From Candidatus Bathyarchaeota archaeon (lineage in GTDB: Archaea; Thermoproteota; Bathyarchaeia; Bathyarchaeales; Bathycorpusculaceae), in the NCBI GenBank assembly GCA_026015145.1, contig JAOZGY010000070.1, positions 1 to 33,059 of the forward strand: a DNA stretch of 33,059 nucleotides, in the 5' to 3' direction. The notes under the pieces are model-generated. The model saw only the letters and a program-made list of their open reading frames with translations. It searched no databases and was not told where the DNA came from. The translations under genes and the position numbers were made by a program. Positions 22,609-30,805 of the stretch are shown here, one piece after another (within the stretch, counting starts at the first letter, position 1; the number at the start of each line of letters is the position of its first letter).

Positions 22609-23270
22609 ATCTGGAAAAATTTATAGCAAAAACTGCTTCCCATCCTCATCCTCAAGCTAATTTAGAGCAATACACGACAACAGAAGCAATTGCAGCGACA
22701 ATTTTGTATCTAGTTGCGTATTCAAATGTTGATATTCCTGGAAAAACTGTTTTGGATTTAGGTTGTGGCACAGGAAGATTTGCTCTGGGTGCTGCTTATT
22801 TAGGAGCAAAACAAGTTGTTGGCATAGACATAGATAAAACAGCGATTAAAACCGCTTATGAAACTGCTAAACGATTAAACCTGAATAAAAACATCAATTG
22901 GATAATCGGGGATATTTCCGTTATAAACGGGTATTTTGATACTGTCCTACAAAATCCACCTTTTGGAATACAAAAACGATACGCTGATCGAAAATTCTTG
23001 AAAAAGGCTCTAGAAGTGGGCAAAACTGTGTATTCTATTCACAGTCACTCGGAATTTGACAAAAAGCTTATTAAACAATTTAAAAAAAATTCTTCAACTC
23101 TAATCAGAGTCAATCCATCTCCGTTTCTTCAAAAATATATTACAGAACACAATGGAAATATAAGAGCTGTTTATTCAATGCTAATGACTATTCCTAAAAT
23201 GTTTAATTTTCATAAAAAACAGCAATATTCCTTTGTTATTGATCTATACTGGATCGAACGATGTGAATAA
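22569..23270 (+). CDS. METTL5-like rRNA N6-adenine methyltransferase
   Basis: A 233-residue Rossmann methyltransferase of the COG2263/METTL5 type. The opening PQANLEQYTTTEAIAATIL matches the LEQYxTxxxxAA motif. Motif I is VLDLGCGTGRFALGAAYLGA, then VVGIDIDKTAI and the N6-adenine motif QNPPFGIQ. Human METTL5 methylates 18S rRNA A1832 with TRMT112; an equivalent 16S substrate is likely here. It overlaps dph2 by 40 bases, and no other start codon fits before the conserved region, so the overlap is real. Its intact NPPF contrasts with the altered motif IV of the other methylases nearby. Confidence 0.87.
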   Translation: MGRYDQKRIIRKIDLEKFIAKTASHPHPQANLEQYTTTEAIAATILYLVAYSNVDIPGKTVLDLGCGTGRFALGAAYLGAKQVVGIDIDKTAIKTAYETAKRLNLNKNINWIIGDISVINGYFDTVLQNPPFGIQKRYADRKFLKKALEVGKTVYSIHSHSEFDKKLIKQFKKNSSTLIRVNPSPFLQKYITEHNGNIRAVYSMLMTIPKMFNFHKKQQYSFVIDLYWIERCE

Positions 23271-23413
23271 ATTTCTTTGCACAACACTATTGCTTTACCT
23301 GTTAATAATTAAGAGATTAATCAAAAGGTTTATTGATTAGCGAATAAACTTAGGATATACTCGTTAAATTATGCCTCCATGTACAAAACAATTTTAAAAA
23401 CAAGGGAATCTAA

Positions 23414-23995
23414 ATGAGTTCAAAAACACAGGAACACAAAAGTGGTAAATTAGTGATACCTGGCGAACGGTTAGGTGTTATTGAAGAGTTCATTCCTAAC
23501 TCTGGAACTTATGTTAAAGACGGGATAATATTTTCACAAGTTATTGGGCGTGCTTTGGTAGATTTGATAAGTAAGAAGGTTTCAGTATATCCTTTAGTTA
23601 GTGAATTAATTGCACCAAAAATTTCATCTATTGTGATAGGACAGGTAGGAAACGCGCAATCTGATAATGTTCTTGTGAGAATTTTTAGGGTTGGATCAAA
23701 CGCTCTTTCAGGAGTTTTCACTGGTATTTTTCATATTTCTGATGTACAAGAGAGGTATGTTAACTCCATGTCCGACGTGTGCAAACCAGGCGATATACTT
23801 CGTGCTAAAGTGATTAGCAATAAGAATAAGGTTTATCATTTATCAACAAAGGATAGCGGTTTAGGTGTTTTGTATGCTTTTTGTTCACGCTGTTCACATG
23901 TTCTAGAACCAAAACGCTATGATATGCGCTGTCCAAATTGTGGAAATATAGAAAGAAGAAAATTTGCTTTGGATTATGGCAAAGAAAAGATTTAG
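23414..23995 (+). CDS. csl4: Exosome RNA-binding subunit Csl4
   Basis: Cap subunit of the archaeal exosome that recruits substrate RNA to the Rrp41-Rrp42 ring. The 193-residue protein has the N-terminal domain with VIPGERLGVIEEFIPNSGTYVKDG, a central S1 domain (about 68-145; VRIFRVGS...GIFHISDVQ...CKPGDILRAKVI), and a C-terminal zinc ribbon with Cys157, Cys160, Cys173 and Cys176. An ATG start with AAGGGAA upstream fits. It is followed after 22 bases by rpoL, a pairing common in archaea. Rrp4, Rrp41 and Rrp42 are not here. Confidence 0.95.
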   Translation: MSSKTQEHKSGKLVIPGERLGVIEEFIPNSGTYVKDGIIFSQVIGRALVDLISKKVSVYPLVSELIAPKISSIVIGQVGNAQSDNVLVRIFRVGSNALSGVFTGIFHISDVQERYVNSMSDVCKPGDILRAKVISNKNKVYHLSTKDSGLGVLYAFCSRCSHVLEPKRYDMRCPNCGNIERRKFALDYGKEKI

Positions 23996-24017
23996 TTTAG
24001 ATATGAGTTGATTAAAA

Positions 24018-24299
24018 TTGAAGATCAAAGTATTGTCAAAATCAAAGAATGAACTTAAGATTGAGCTTGAAGGCACTGATCATACTCTCTGTAATCTTTT
24101 ACAAAAAAACCTTTTAGAGGATAAAAATGTGGATTTAGCAGGCTATGACATCCCCCACCCCCTAGCTTCAAATGCTGTACTATATGTGAGAACGAAGGGA
24201 GCTTCAAAACCTGAAACAGTACTCATTAAAGCTGCAAATAGAGCTTTAAAATTAAACAAAAAATTTAGGGATAGTTTAGAAAAATCCTTAAAATCATAA
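24018..24299 (+). CDS. rpoL: RNA polymerase subunit L (Rpb11 homologue)
   Basis: A 93-residue protein with the Rpb11/RpoL signature: a beta-rich opening MKIKVLSKSKNELKIELEG, DHTLCNLLQKNLLED (the heterodimer helix contacting RpoD), AGYDIPHPL and VLIKAANRAL. The start is TTG, typical of several genes here. It completes a Csl4-RpoL unit and is followed by a T7 run at 24300-24306, a probable terminator. With RpoF it is the second polymerase subunit in this window. Confidence 0.95.
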   Translation: MKIKVLSKSKNELKIELEGTDHTLCNLLQKNLLEDKNVDLAGYDIPHPLASNAVLYVRTKGASKPETVLIKAANRALKLNKKFRDSLEKSLKS

Positions 24300-24306
24300 T
24301 TTTTTT
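24300..24306 (+). terminator. T tract after rpoL
   Basis: Seven T residues directly after the rpoL stop, consistent with archaeal termination. The 234-base gap to DUF99 otherwise holds no gene I can support. Confidence 0.45.
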
Positions 24307-24533
24307 GGATTTATAGATATAATAAGCTAAACCACGATTTTCAGTACTTTTTTCTATTTTAGTATTGTACAAAAGAGTAACTCAATTTGGCTAACTATTT
24401 TATAAATTGAAACGAATATTTGAATTGCCCCTACTTTTCTAAGAGTGAGAATTGATTCAGGGTAATTTTCCATAAAATGATACTCTTATTTGCTCCAACA
24501 CTTACTAATACATGATAGCTTGGAAGACTAATA

Positions 24534-25115
24534 TTGAAATCTTATAACCTGATTAAGCCTGAAATCAGAATTATAGGCCTAGATGACACTTCTTTTATTC
24601 CTCATTCAAAAGGAAAAATTGGAGTAATTGGCGTAGTATTTCGAGGAGGATATTGGTTAGAAGATCTAATGAAAACTGAAATAACAATCGATGGTTTTGA
24701 CGCAACAGAAAACATCTCATCAATGATAATAAATTCACCTCATTATCAACAATTACAATTAATTATGCTCAATGGGATAATGTTCGGTGGTTTTAACATA
24801 GTAAATATGAAGCAACTTAGCTTAACCACAAAACTTCCAATTCTCTCTGTGATACGGAAAAAGCCAGTTTTCTCCTCTATTCAAAAAGCATTAAGAAATT
24901 TCCCTAATTTTAAAGAAAGATGGAAAGCGATTCTTGATGCAGGAAAAATTATCGAAACTACTGCAAGAAATAGTAAATCAAAAATATATTTCCAAGCAAT
25001 AGGAATTTCTGAAAAAGATGCGCAAAAGATAATTCGATTAACCTCGACAATGAGCAATATACCAGAAGTTCTTCGTGTTGCTCATATTGTCGCTTCAGGA
25101 ATAGGATCAATCTAG
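24534..25115 (+). CDS. DUF99/UPF0215 family protein (endonuclease dU-like)
   Basis: A 193-residue protein with the DUF99 core: GLDDTSF near residue 15 (two acidic residues), IGVVFRGGYWLEDLMKTEITIDGFDATE, LIMLNGIMFGGFNIVNM, LPILSVIRKKP. A member from Pyrococcus has been described as an endonuclease acting on deoxyuridine in DNA; transfer of that activity here is inference. It lies just before PCNA and other replication genes, which fits DNA repair. The start is TTG with TTGGAAG about 8 bases upstream. The protein ends 136 bases before the PCNA start. Confidence 0.85.
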   Translation: MKSYNLIKPEIRIIGLDDTSFIPHSKGKIGVIGVVFRGGYWLEDLMKTEITIDGFDATENISSMIINSPHYQQLQLIMLNGIMFGGFNIVNMKQLSLTTKLPILSVIRKKPVFSSIQKALRNFPNFKERWKAILDAGKIIETTARNSKSKIYFQAIGISEKDAQKIIRLTSTMSNIPEVLRVAHIVASGIGSI

Positions 25116-25202
25116 GTTCTATGGTACAATTTACACTTGAATAAAAGATTGTATTCTGAAAAATATTAAAGAATAGTTATATCTGTGAGCATTATGCTTA
25201 AG

Positions 25203-25212
25203 TGTATATAAT
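25203..25212 (+). promoter_or_regulatory. TATA box for PCNA
   Basis: TGTATATAAT lies about 40-45 bases before the ATG at 25252, with AAAGGAT between. Confidence 0.5.
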
Positions 25213-25251
25213 AAAATAAATCAATTAGTAAGCATTAAAGGATTGAATCTA

Positions 25252-26007
25252 ATGTTCAAACTCAAAGTATCAGAAGCTAAGCTCTTAAGAGACATGGTTA
25301 ATGCCATATCGATTCTTGTTGATGAAGCTACCTTTAAAATTGAACCTGAGGGATTAAAATTGCGAGCTATGGACCCCTCTAGGGTTGCGATGATCGATTT
25401 TGAATGGCCTAAAGCAATTTTTGAAGAATACGAATGCGCTAAACCATCCAAAATGTGTGTCAATATAAGTGAACTTTTAAAGTTGCTTCGAAGAGCTGGG
25501 AAAACTGAGACTGTTGAATTATCTTTAGAGGAAAAAACTGGGCGTTTACAGATTATTGTAACAGGAAAATATAATCGTAGTTTTACTATGCAGACTTTAG
25601 ATGCTATTGAGGAAGAAGTTCCTACACCAAAAATTGATTTTAATATAAAGGCAAAAACCACAACTCAAGGTTTGAGTCAGGCTATAGAAGATGCCCAACT
25701 TGTTAGTGATCATGTTAGAATAGAGGCTGATACAGAGAAATTGCTACTAGTAGCATCTGGGGATCTAATGGGAGCAAATATTACTCTCCAAAAAGGAAGT
25801 GAAATGTTATTAGATTTAGAAGTAAAAGAGCCCTCAAAGGCTACTTATAGTCTTAGTTACCTTTCTGAAATTATTAAAGCAGCTTCAGCAACATCTGACA
25901 TTGCCACTCTTGAGTTTTCAACAGATATGCCTATTAGAATTGATTTTCAGCAAACCAAAGATGGGAAATTAACATTCTTTCTTGCCCCAAGAATTGAAAC
26001 AGACTAA
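25252..26007 (+). CDS. pcn: Sliding clamp PCNA
   Basis: Homotrimeric clamp that tethers PolD and other replication and repair factors. The 251-residue protein has the clamp pattern: AKLLRDMVNAISILVDEATFKI, EGLKLRAMDPSRVAMIDFEWP, the interdomain loop near 120, and the C-terminal FFLAPRIE, which forms the PIP-box pocket. ATG 25252 is chosen over TTG 25243 because AAAGGAT (25237-25243) is well spaced only for the ATG. The DP2 C-terminus in this window carries a matching QxxLxxF motif. The following GT-C-like gene begins 77 bases on and probably has its own promoter. Confidence 0.96.
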   Translation: MFKLKVSEAKLLRDMVNAISILVDEATFKIEPEGLKLRAMDPSRVAMIDFEWPKAIFEEYECAKPSKMCVNISELLKLLRRAGKTETVELSLEEKTGRLQIIVTGKYNRSFTMQTLDAIEEEVPTPKIDFNIKAKTTTQGLSQAIEDAQLVSDHVRIEADTEKLLLVASGDLMGANITLQKGSEMLLDLEVKEPSKATYSLSYLSEIIKAASATSDIATLEFSTDMPIRIDFQQTKDGKLTFFLAPRIETD

Positions 26008-26084
26008 TTAGAATAGAGTTTATATCTCCTTTTTCTTTATCTGAATCAATAAATTCAAATGTAGTTCTGAAGAAAATAAATTCG

Positions 26085-27758
26085 ATGTGTAGATTTAAGG
26101 TTTCAAAAACACTACTCTTTTGCATTTTATTAATTTGGCTAAGTGTTTTATTAGCACTTATCAGTATCTTTCCAATTGTTACTCCTGATCTTAAAACAAA
26201 TATTGTTATTGAAAAATCTTTTAATTTAACCCAATCAGAAACGCTCAGATATGGTCTAGGTTCTTTTAGTGGCGGAGAAAATGTTTCTGTCTATGTCAGA
26301 AAAGTCCCATATTTTCCTCTCAATTTTTCAATAATAACTTATAGCAACATATTTTATTCTAATTCTAAAAATGCTGATATTGTCTTCTCTTTTGTAGCTG
26401 ACACTAATTATTATGAAGCCTTATTCTTTTCTTCGTCCAATGAAATTATTACAATTCAATTTGAGGTTTCAGTTGAACAAAACCAGATTTATTTCCCTTT
26501 TACTTCTTTTAATATAGTAGCGAAAGTTATGTTTTTATCAAGCATAGTTTCTGTTTTTCTGATAATTTTAAAATCGAATTTTCTTTCAAGTTCAAAATAC
26601 GCCTTAGTTGAAAAGAAAACTCGACGATTAACTCATAGAAGCAACTGGATGCTGATATTTTTAATTCTTTTGTCATTGAGTTTTTGGTTTGCAGTTATAC
26701 TAATTAATACAAATTCTTACGCATCTTTTGAAAATTGGTACACAGACCATGCCCGACATCCATACTCTTCTACCCTTTTTACAGAGTATGGTTTTTCAAT
26801 TTTCAATACTCCTTTAGGTGACTTAGCTAATATTGACGCATCATATTACAAGTTTGTAACTTGGTCTCAGATGCCGCACCTTTATCCACTTGGTAGTGTA
26901 TTGCTTTTTCTCCCTTTTGCTTTTCTACTCCAAAATGGAGTTAATCAGATTTTAGTATTCAAAATGGAAATAATTGTGTTACTTCTTTTCTCTCATATTG
27001 GCTTGTACTTGTTTTTTAAACGATTTTGGAATAAGAAATTGTTTTTGCTGCTTAAATTAATTGGAATATACGCTGTCTATATTCCACTCATTGTTTACTC
27101 AGCAAACGGAATGTTCGATAGTATTCCCTTTCTTTTTTCTTTGATTGCTATAGATTTGTTTTTGACTAAAAAATACGATTTTTTCCTTTTTTTCATTGCG
27201 ATTTCTTCAATATTTAAATATCAACCTTTACTTTTTCTATTTCCTCTTGTTATAGTGGCTTTATTGAAACTTCTTCAAAAATATTCGTTGAAAATGATTG
27301 TTAAGAATAAAGCTGTAATTGCTGGGATTATTCTCATGGCTTCTACTGTTTTTACAGCAGTTTTAAATGCTCCCTTTCTCTTTGATTCCAATAACATATC
27401 AGTGATGAATGGGATTAATGCTTTCAATCTTCATTCACAGATACCTTGGATAGTTCAATCATTAGCCGTATTATCGACTTTAACTATAACTTTGCTTTTT
27501 TCCATTTATTTTCTAGATAAGAATCCGATCATATCTTTGTCATCAATTTTTATTCTAATTCCTAGTTTTTTCTTGATCTACTTTCAAATTTGGTATCTTC
27601 CGTTCTTCTTCGTATATTCATTAATTCCTTGGAAAAAAAGAGAAGTAGACTTAACTCTTATTTGGATTCTTTTTATCGTAACAATGTTATCTTTTGGTAC
27701 TTTATCTTTCAATCCACTAAATGTTCTAAACGGTTGGATACAAGTTCTAGGCTTCTAA
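26085..27758 (+). CDS. Multi-spanning membrane protein, probable GT-C-type glycosyltransferase
   Basis: A 557-residue protein. TM1 is at about 8-30, an external beta-rich segment follows (about 33-145; no cysteine), then about nine or more membrane helices to the C-terminus. The loop after the TM at 188-208 contains WYTDHARHPYSS (Asp221, His222), followed by PHLYPLGSVLLFLPF. A D-rich first loop and a P-L-Y-P element resemble GT-C polyprenol-phosphate sugar transferases (GT87/PIG-M-like). No named family is certain. It starts at ATG and lies between PCNA and PriS. Surface glycosylation would link it with the archaeosortase 1.9 kb further on, but that is inference. Confidence 0.6.
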   Translation: MCRFKVSKTLLFCILLIWLSVLLALISIFPIVTPDLKTNIVIEKSFNLTQSETLRYGLGSFSGGENVSVYVRKVPYFPLNFSIITYSNIFYSNSKNADIVFSFVADTNYYEALFFSSSNEIITIQFEVSVEQNQIYFPFTSFNIVAKVMFLSSIVSVFLIILKSNFLSSSKYALVEKKTRRLTHRSNWMLIFLILLSLSFWFAVILINTNSYASFENWYTDHARHPYSSTLFTEYGFSIFNTPLGDLANIDASYYKFVTWSQMPHLYPLGSVLLFLPFAFLLQNGVNQILVFKMEIIVLLLFSHIGLYLFFKRFWNKKLFLLLKLIGIYAVYIPLIVYSANGMFDSIPFLFSLIAIDLFLTKKYDFFLFFIAISSIFKYQPLLFLFPLVIVALLKLLQKYSLKMIVKNKAVIAGIILMASTVFTAVLNAPFLFDSNNISVMNGINAFNLHSQIPWIVQSLAVLSTLTITLLFSIYFLDKNPIISLSSIFILIPSFFLIYFQIWYLPFFFVYSLIPWKKREVDLTLIWILFIVTMLSFGTLSFNPLNVLNGWIQVLGF

Positions 27759-27861
27759 AAAAAACAAATAATATATGACTGGTTCTATTTCAGTGAAGAA
27801 GTTAAATGGTTAAATTTTAGAATACAACATCATTAAATCGAGAAATTAGCTGGTAGCAAAG

Positions 27862-29094
27862 ATGGCAAGCACTTCTTCACAAGCCTTCGTCTATAATACC
27901 TTTCATGAATACTATACTAGTTCCTCCTTTTCGGCACCTTCAATTACTAATTTCTCACAAAGAGAATTTGGTTTTTTTATGCTCAAGAATCGAAGTATGC
28001 TCCGACATGTAGGATTTCGAAATAAGGAAGACCTTCGGATTTTTTTAAGCAAAAACGTTCCCTCAGACGTTTATCGTTCAGGGGCTTATTACGAAGAACC
28101 AGAAGCAGAAATGAATCGAAAAGGATGGCTTGGTGCTGATTTAGTTTTTGATATAGACGCCGATCATATATCAACCTCATGTAAAAAAATTCATGATAAG
28201 TGGATTTGCATTAACTGCAATTTTGAAGGAAAAGGTATAACCCCGGAAGAATGCCCAATATGTAGAAGTAAAAAATTCAGCGCTAAAACTTGGCCATGCG
28301 AATCCTGCTTAACTTCTGCAAAAGAAGAGACTATAAAACTAGTTGATTTTCTAGAAACAGATTTTGGATTCTCACATAAAGAAATGCATACGTTCTTTTC
28401 TGGTCACCGTGGGTATCATGTCCATGTAGAAAATATGGCTGTTAAAACTCTGGATACTATCGCACGTAAAGAAATCGCTGACTATATGACTGGACTTGGT
28501 GTTACCCTTTTAGGTAATAAAAAGAAAAAAGTTTTTCGTGGCCTAATTTTAAGTGATTATGGATGGCAAAAAAGACTAAAATTGGGATTAAAACGATTCC
28601 TTTCTAATGCAAAAAAAGAAGATCTGCAAAAGGCTGGAATTAAAAGGAATTATAGTATACTACTTTTCAATAAAGAATTAATTTTGAATCGGTGTATTCT
28701 GGAAGGAAGATGGAATAGTATCAAGGGTTTAAGCAATAGAACTTGGGAAAAACTTTTTCACCACGTAAAAAATCTTGAATCCTCACAAATTGATACTGTT
28801 GTAACTACTGATATCCATCGATTGATAAGAGTAAATAACACATTACATGGTAAAACAGGTTTTAAAAAAATTGAGTTTCCTGTTTCCTATATTGATGTTT
28901 TCGACCCATTTAAAGAAGCAACAGCTTTTAATGGGGGGAATGTTAGAATCTTGGTCTCTGATGCGCCTTTATTCAGAATAGGTGATGAAATGTATGGTCC
29001 ATATAAACATCAGGTTGTTGAAATTTCAACTGCTGCCGCTGTCCTTCTTATTTGCAAAGAAAGGGCGAAATTGGTGAAAGGAAAAAATGTATAA
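27862..29094 (+). CDS. priS: DNA primase small (catalytic) subunit PriS
   Basis: Catalytic subunit of the archaeo-eukaryotic primase; makes RNA/DNA primers with PriL. The 410-residue protein carries the catalytic acidic triad in LVFDIDADH (Asp97, Asp99), the Zn-knuckle segment (Cys116, Cys119, Cys131, Cys134, then Cys146/Cys149), SGHRGYHVHVEN, and a later HRLIRVNNTLHGKTGFK. It is complete. The last 8 bases overlap the GINS51 start, so primase and a helicase-complex subunit are translationally linked. PriL is not in the window. Confidence 0.96.
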   Translation: MASTSSQAFVYNTFHEYYTSSSFSAPSITNFSQREFGFFMLKNRSMLRHVGFRNKEDLRIFLSKNVPSDVYRSGAYYEEPEAEMNRKGWLGADLVFDIDADHISTSCKKIHDKWICINCNFEGKGITPEECPICRSKKFSAKTWPCESCLTSAKEETIKLVDFLETDFGFSHKEMHTFFSGHRGYHVHVENMAVKTLDTIARKEIADYMTGLGVTLLGNKKKKVFRGLILSDYGWQKRLKLGLKRFLSNAKKEDLQKAGIKRNYSILLFNKELILNRCILEGRWNSIKGLSNRTWEKLFHHVKNLESSQIDTVVTTDIHRLIRVNNTLHGKTGFKKIEFPVSYIDVFDPFKEATAFNGGNVRILVSDAPLFRIGDEMYGPYKHQVVEISTAAAVLLICKERAKLVKGKNV

Positions 29095-29635
29095 TGAACT
29101 TTATAATGCTTGGAAATATGAAATCGAAAATGAGGAACTTGGAAGCCTAGCATTAGATTTTTACTCCAATTTATCAGATTATATTGATTGCATAAGAGAG
29201 GAAAATGATGATGAAAATAGAAAATCAGTAAAGTCTTCTCTTCTGTTGCATGAACTAACGCATGTAACTTGCATGATCGAAGAATTGATTTCGACTAGAT
29301 ACATTAAGCTAATCAAAATCATTGATACGAAAAAGAAATTGCCTTTATCTGCTTTATCGACTGAAGAAAAAAAAGTTTTTTCTAATTTTCTATCTTTCAT
29401 TAAAGAATATAAACTTTTTAGAAATAATCTAATGCAAGGGACTAGTTCAAAAGCGAATGCTAAAAAGCCTCCAAAAAGAGTTGTTCTAAGAATTTTAAAA
29501 GATATTCCCGCTCTAATTGGTTCAGATATGAAATCTTACGGCCCTTTTCTAGTGGAAGATGTTGCTTCTTTGCCTTCAGAAAATGCGGAACTGCTAATAA
29601 AGCAGGGATTAGGAAAATTGGTTGAAACCAATTAA
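29087..29635 (+). CDS. gins51: GINS complex subunit Gins51
   Basis: Part of the archaeal CMG helicase (Cdc45/RecJ-MCM-GINS). The 182-residue protein has a mainly helical A domain first (YNELYNAWKYEIENEELG..., LLLHELTHVTCMIEELISTRYIKLIKI), and a small C-terminal B domain RVVLRILKDIPALIGSDMKS followed by YGPF and LPSENAELLIKQGLGKLV. A-then-B order defines the Gins51 (Sld5/Psf1) type, while Gins23 later in the window has B first. Its ATG overlaps PriS by 8 bases. Confidence 0.88.
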   Translation: MYNELYNAWKYEIENEELGSLALDFYSNLSDYIDCIREENDDENRKSVKSSLLLHELTHVTCMIEELISTRYIKLIKIIDTKKKLPLSALSTEEKKVFSNFLSFIKEYKLFRNNLMQGTSSKANAKKPPKRVVLRILKDIPALIGSDMKSYGPFLVEDVASLPSENAELLIKQGLGKLVETN

Positions 29636-29648
29636 TTAATGTAAACCA

Positions 29649-30638
29649 TCATTTGATAGTCTTCGATTTTATTTTTTTCAAGGAACGCTGAATAGCAAGG
29701 ATTATGAGAGGGTAAAATATGATCCATGAAATTGAGTAGAGTGGACCATAATAGAAGTGAAAAAGCTGAAAATCTCCCTGTTCCATTCCAATTGTAAATA
29801 TTGTAACTATTCGTAAGATATTGATTAAATAGGTTATCAAAGCTCCAATCATATAATATATCGTTTTTCTTTTCCAGGAAATTGGTAATCTTTTCAAGAA
29901 GAGCAAAATGATTACACTATAAATAAGTAGACTTTCAATTCCTGCACAGGGCCAAGCTATGTCGAATGTTGCACTTCTTAATGGATTATTTGGATCTATG
30001 GCGGTCAAACGAGGCATGTTGCCCATCGTTGTTAGTGTTGTGTCATAACCCAATAGACTCAAAATTTGGGTGGCTATCATTGCAGTTGTGGGTACTATTA
30101 GTTGAAATGGTGTAAATTCTCCGTATGGAAAAATGTTGTCAATAGCATACAGTGTACCAACTATTCCTAAAAACACGATTGGAATTGAAAATTTTTTTAA
30201 TCCATTTTTTCCAAATGATAAATATATTATCAGACCAGAAAGAAATGTGAATATAAGGTACTCTATTGAGAGCGCCATTGAATCCCACCATTGAATGTTC
30301 ATTTGTTTAGAAAAGCTTGTTATGAACACATTTAATCCAAAATAATTTGAAACCACTACATATGTCGCAGGTAATATCAATACTAAAATGTAAGTCAGAG
30401 ATTTAATTGAAAAAAGTGTTGTCTCTCTGATAGTTTGGATAGATTCCCAATTGAGAAGTACCTCTACAAATATTAGCCAAATAAAAAATAATTGAAATGT
30501 TCTTCCCTTCCACATTAACTCAAATGACATTGGATATAGCAGATACAACCATAGAATTGCAAAGGTAAATGCAATCAACGGCGCTGTCTTTAGAAATGAA
30601 TCTTTTGTTTTTCTTATCTCTTGTATTTTTATTTGCAT
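29649..30638 (-). CDS. Archaeosortase/exosortase family membrane transpeptidase
   Basis: A 329-residue protein with about eight membrane helices. The predicted catalytic triad is in place: Cys231 in DIAWPCAGIESLLIY, Arg276 in INILRIVTIF and His294 in LFHFYYGPLYSISWI. These are the conserved residues of exosortase/archaeosortase enzymes, which cleave and probably transfer surface proteins bearing short C-terminal sorting tails. The subgroup resembles the thaumarchaeal type (WPCAG), from memory. The start is ATG; on its strand GATATATTAACG is a likely TATA about 30 bases upstream. It is oriented opposite to the replication genes on both sides. No substrate with a sorting tail is visible in the window. 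Confidence 0.88.
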   Translation of the reverse strand: MQIKIQEIRKTKDSFLKTAPLIAFTFAILWLYLLYPMSFELMWKGRTFQLFFIWLIFVEVLLNWESIQTIRETTLFSIKSLTYILVLILPATYVVVSNYFGLNVFITSFSKQMNIQWWDSMALSIEYLIFTFLSGLIIYLSFGKNGLKKFSIPIVFLGIVGTLYAIDNIFPYGEFTPFQLIVPTTAMIATQILSLLGYDTTLTTMGNMPRLTAIDPNNPLRSATFDIAWPCAGIESLLIYSVIILLFLKRLPISWKRKTIYYMIGALITYLINILRIVTIFTIGMEQGDFQLFHFYYGPLYSISWIIFYPLIILAIQRSLKKIKSKTIK

Positions 30639-30640
30639 GG

Positions 30641-30709
30641 TTGCAAACCAGAATTAATTTCCGTTAATATATCGGTAATCACTCATTTTAAAAAAAGTGC
30701 TGTTTGCAA
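30641..30709. repeat. Inverted repeat TTGCAAAC...GTTTGCAA in a divergent promoter region
   Basis: TTGCAAAC at 30641-30648 and its reverse complement GTTTGCAA at 30702-30709 are 53 bases apart, between the archaeosortase and gdhA start codons. They bracket the archaeosortase TATA-like element. A regulator-binding pair is possible, although an 8-base match in AT-rich DNA may be chance. Confidence 0.3.
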
Positions 30710-30760
30710 TTTTAAATTGAAAAAGTCTAGAGCTAAGGACGCTTAAAGATAAAGTAGTAA

Positions 30761-30770
30761 TTTTTAATAA
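30761..30770 (+). promoter_or_regulatory. TATA-like box for gdhA
   Basis: TTTTTAATAA lies 36-45 bases before the ATG at 30806. GAGGG at 30794-30798 is 7 bases before it. Confidence 0.4.
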
Positions 30771-30805
30771 CGAAAATCTGACACTTACCTATTGAGGGTC
30801 ATTTT

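Noticed and set aside
22263-22655. 130-codon minus-strand open frame at the dph2/METTL5 junction
   Set aside because: It lies opposite conserved dph2 sequence including the third cluster cysteine; no independent evidence.
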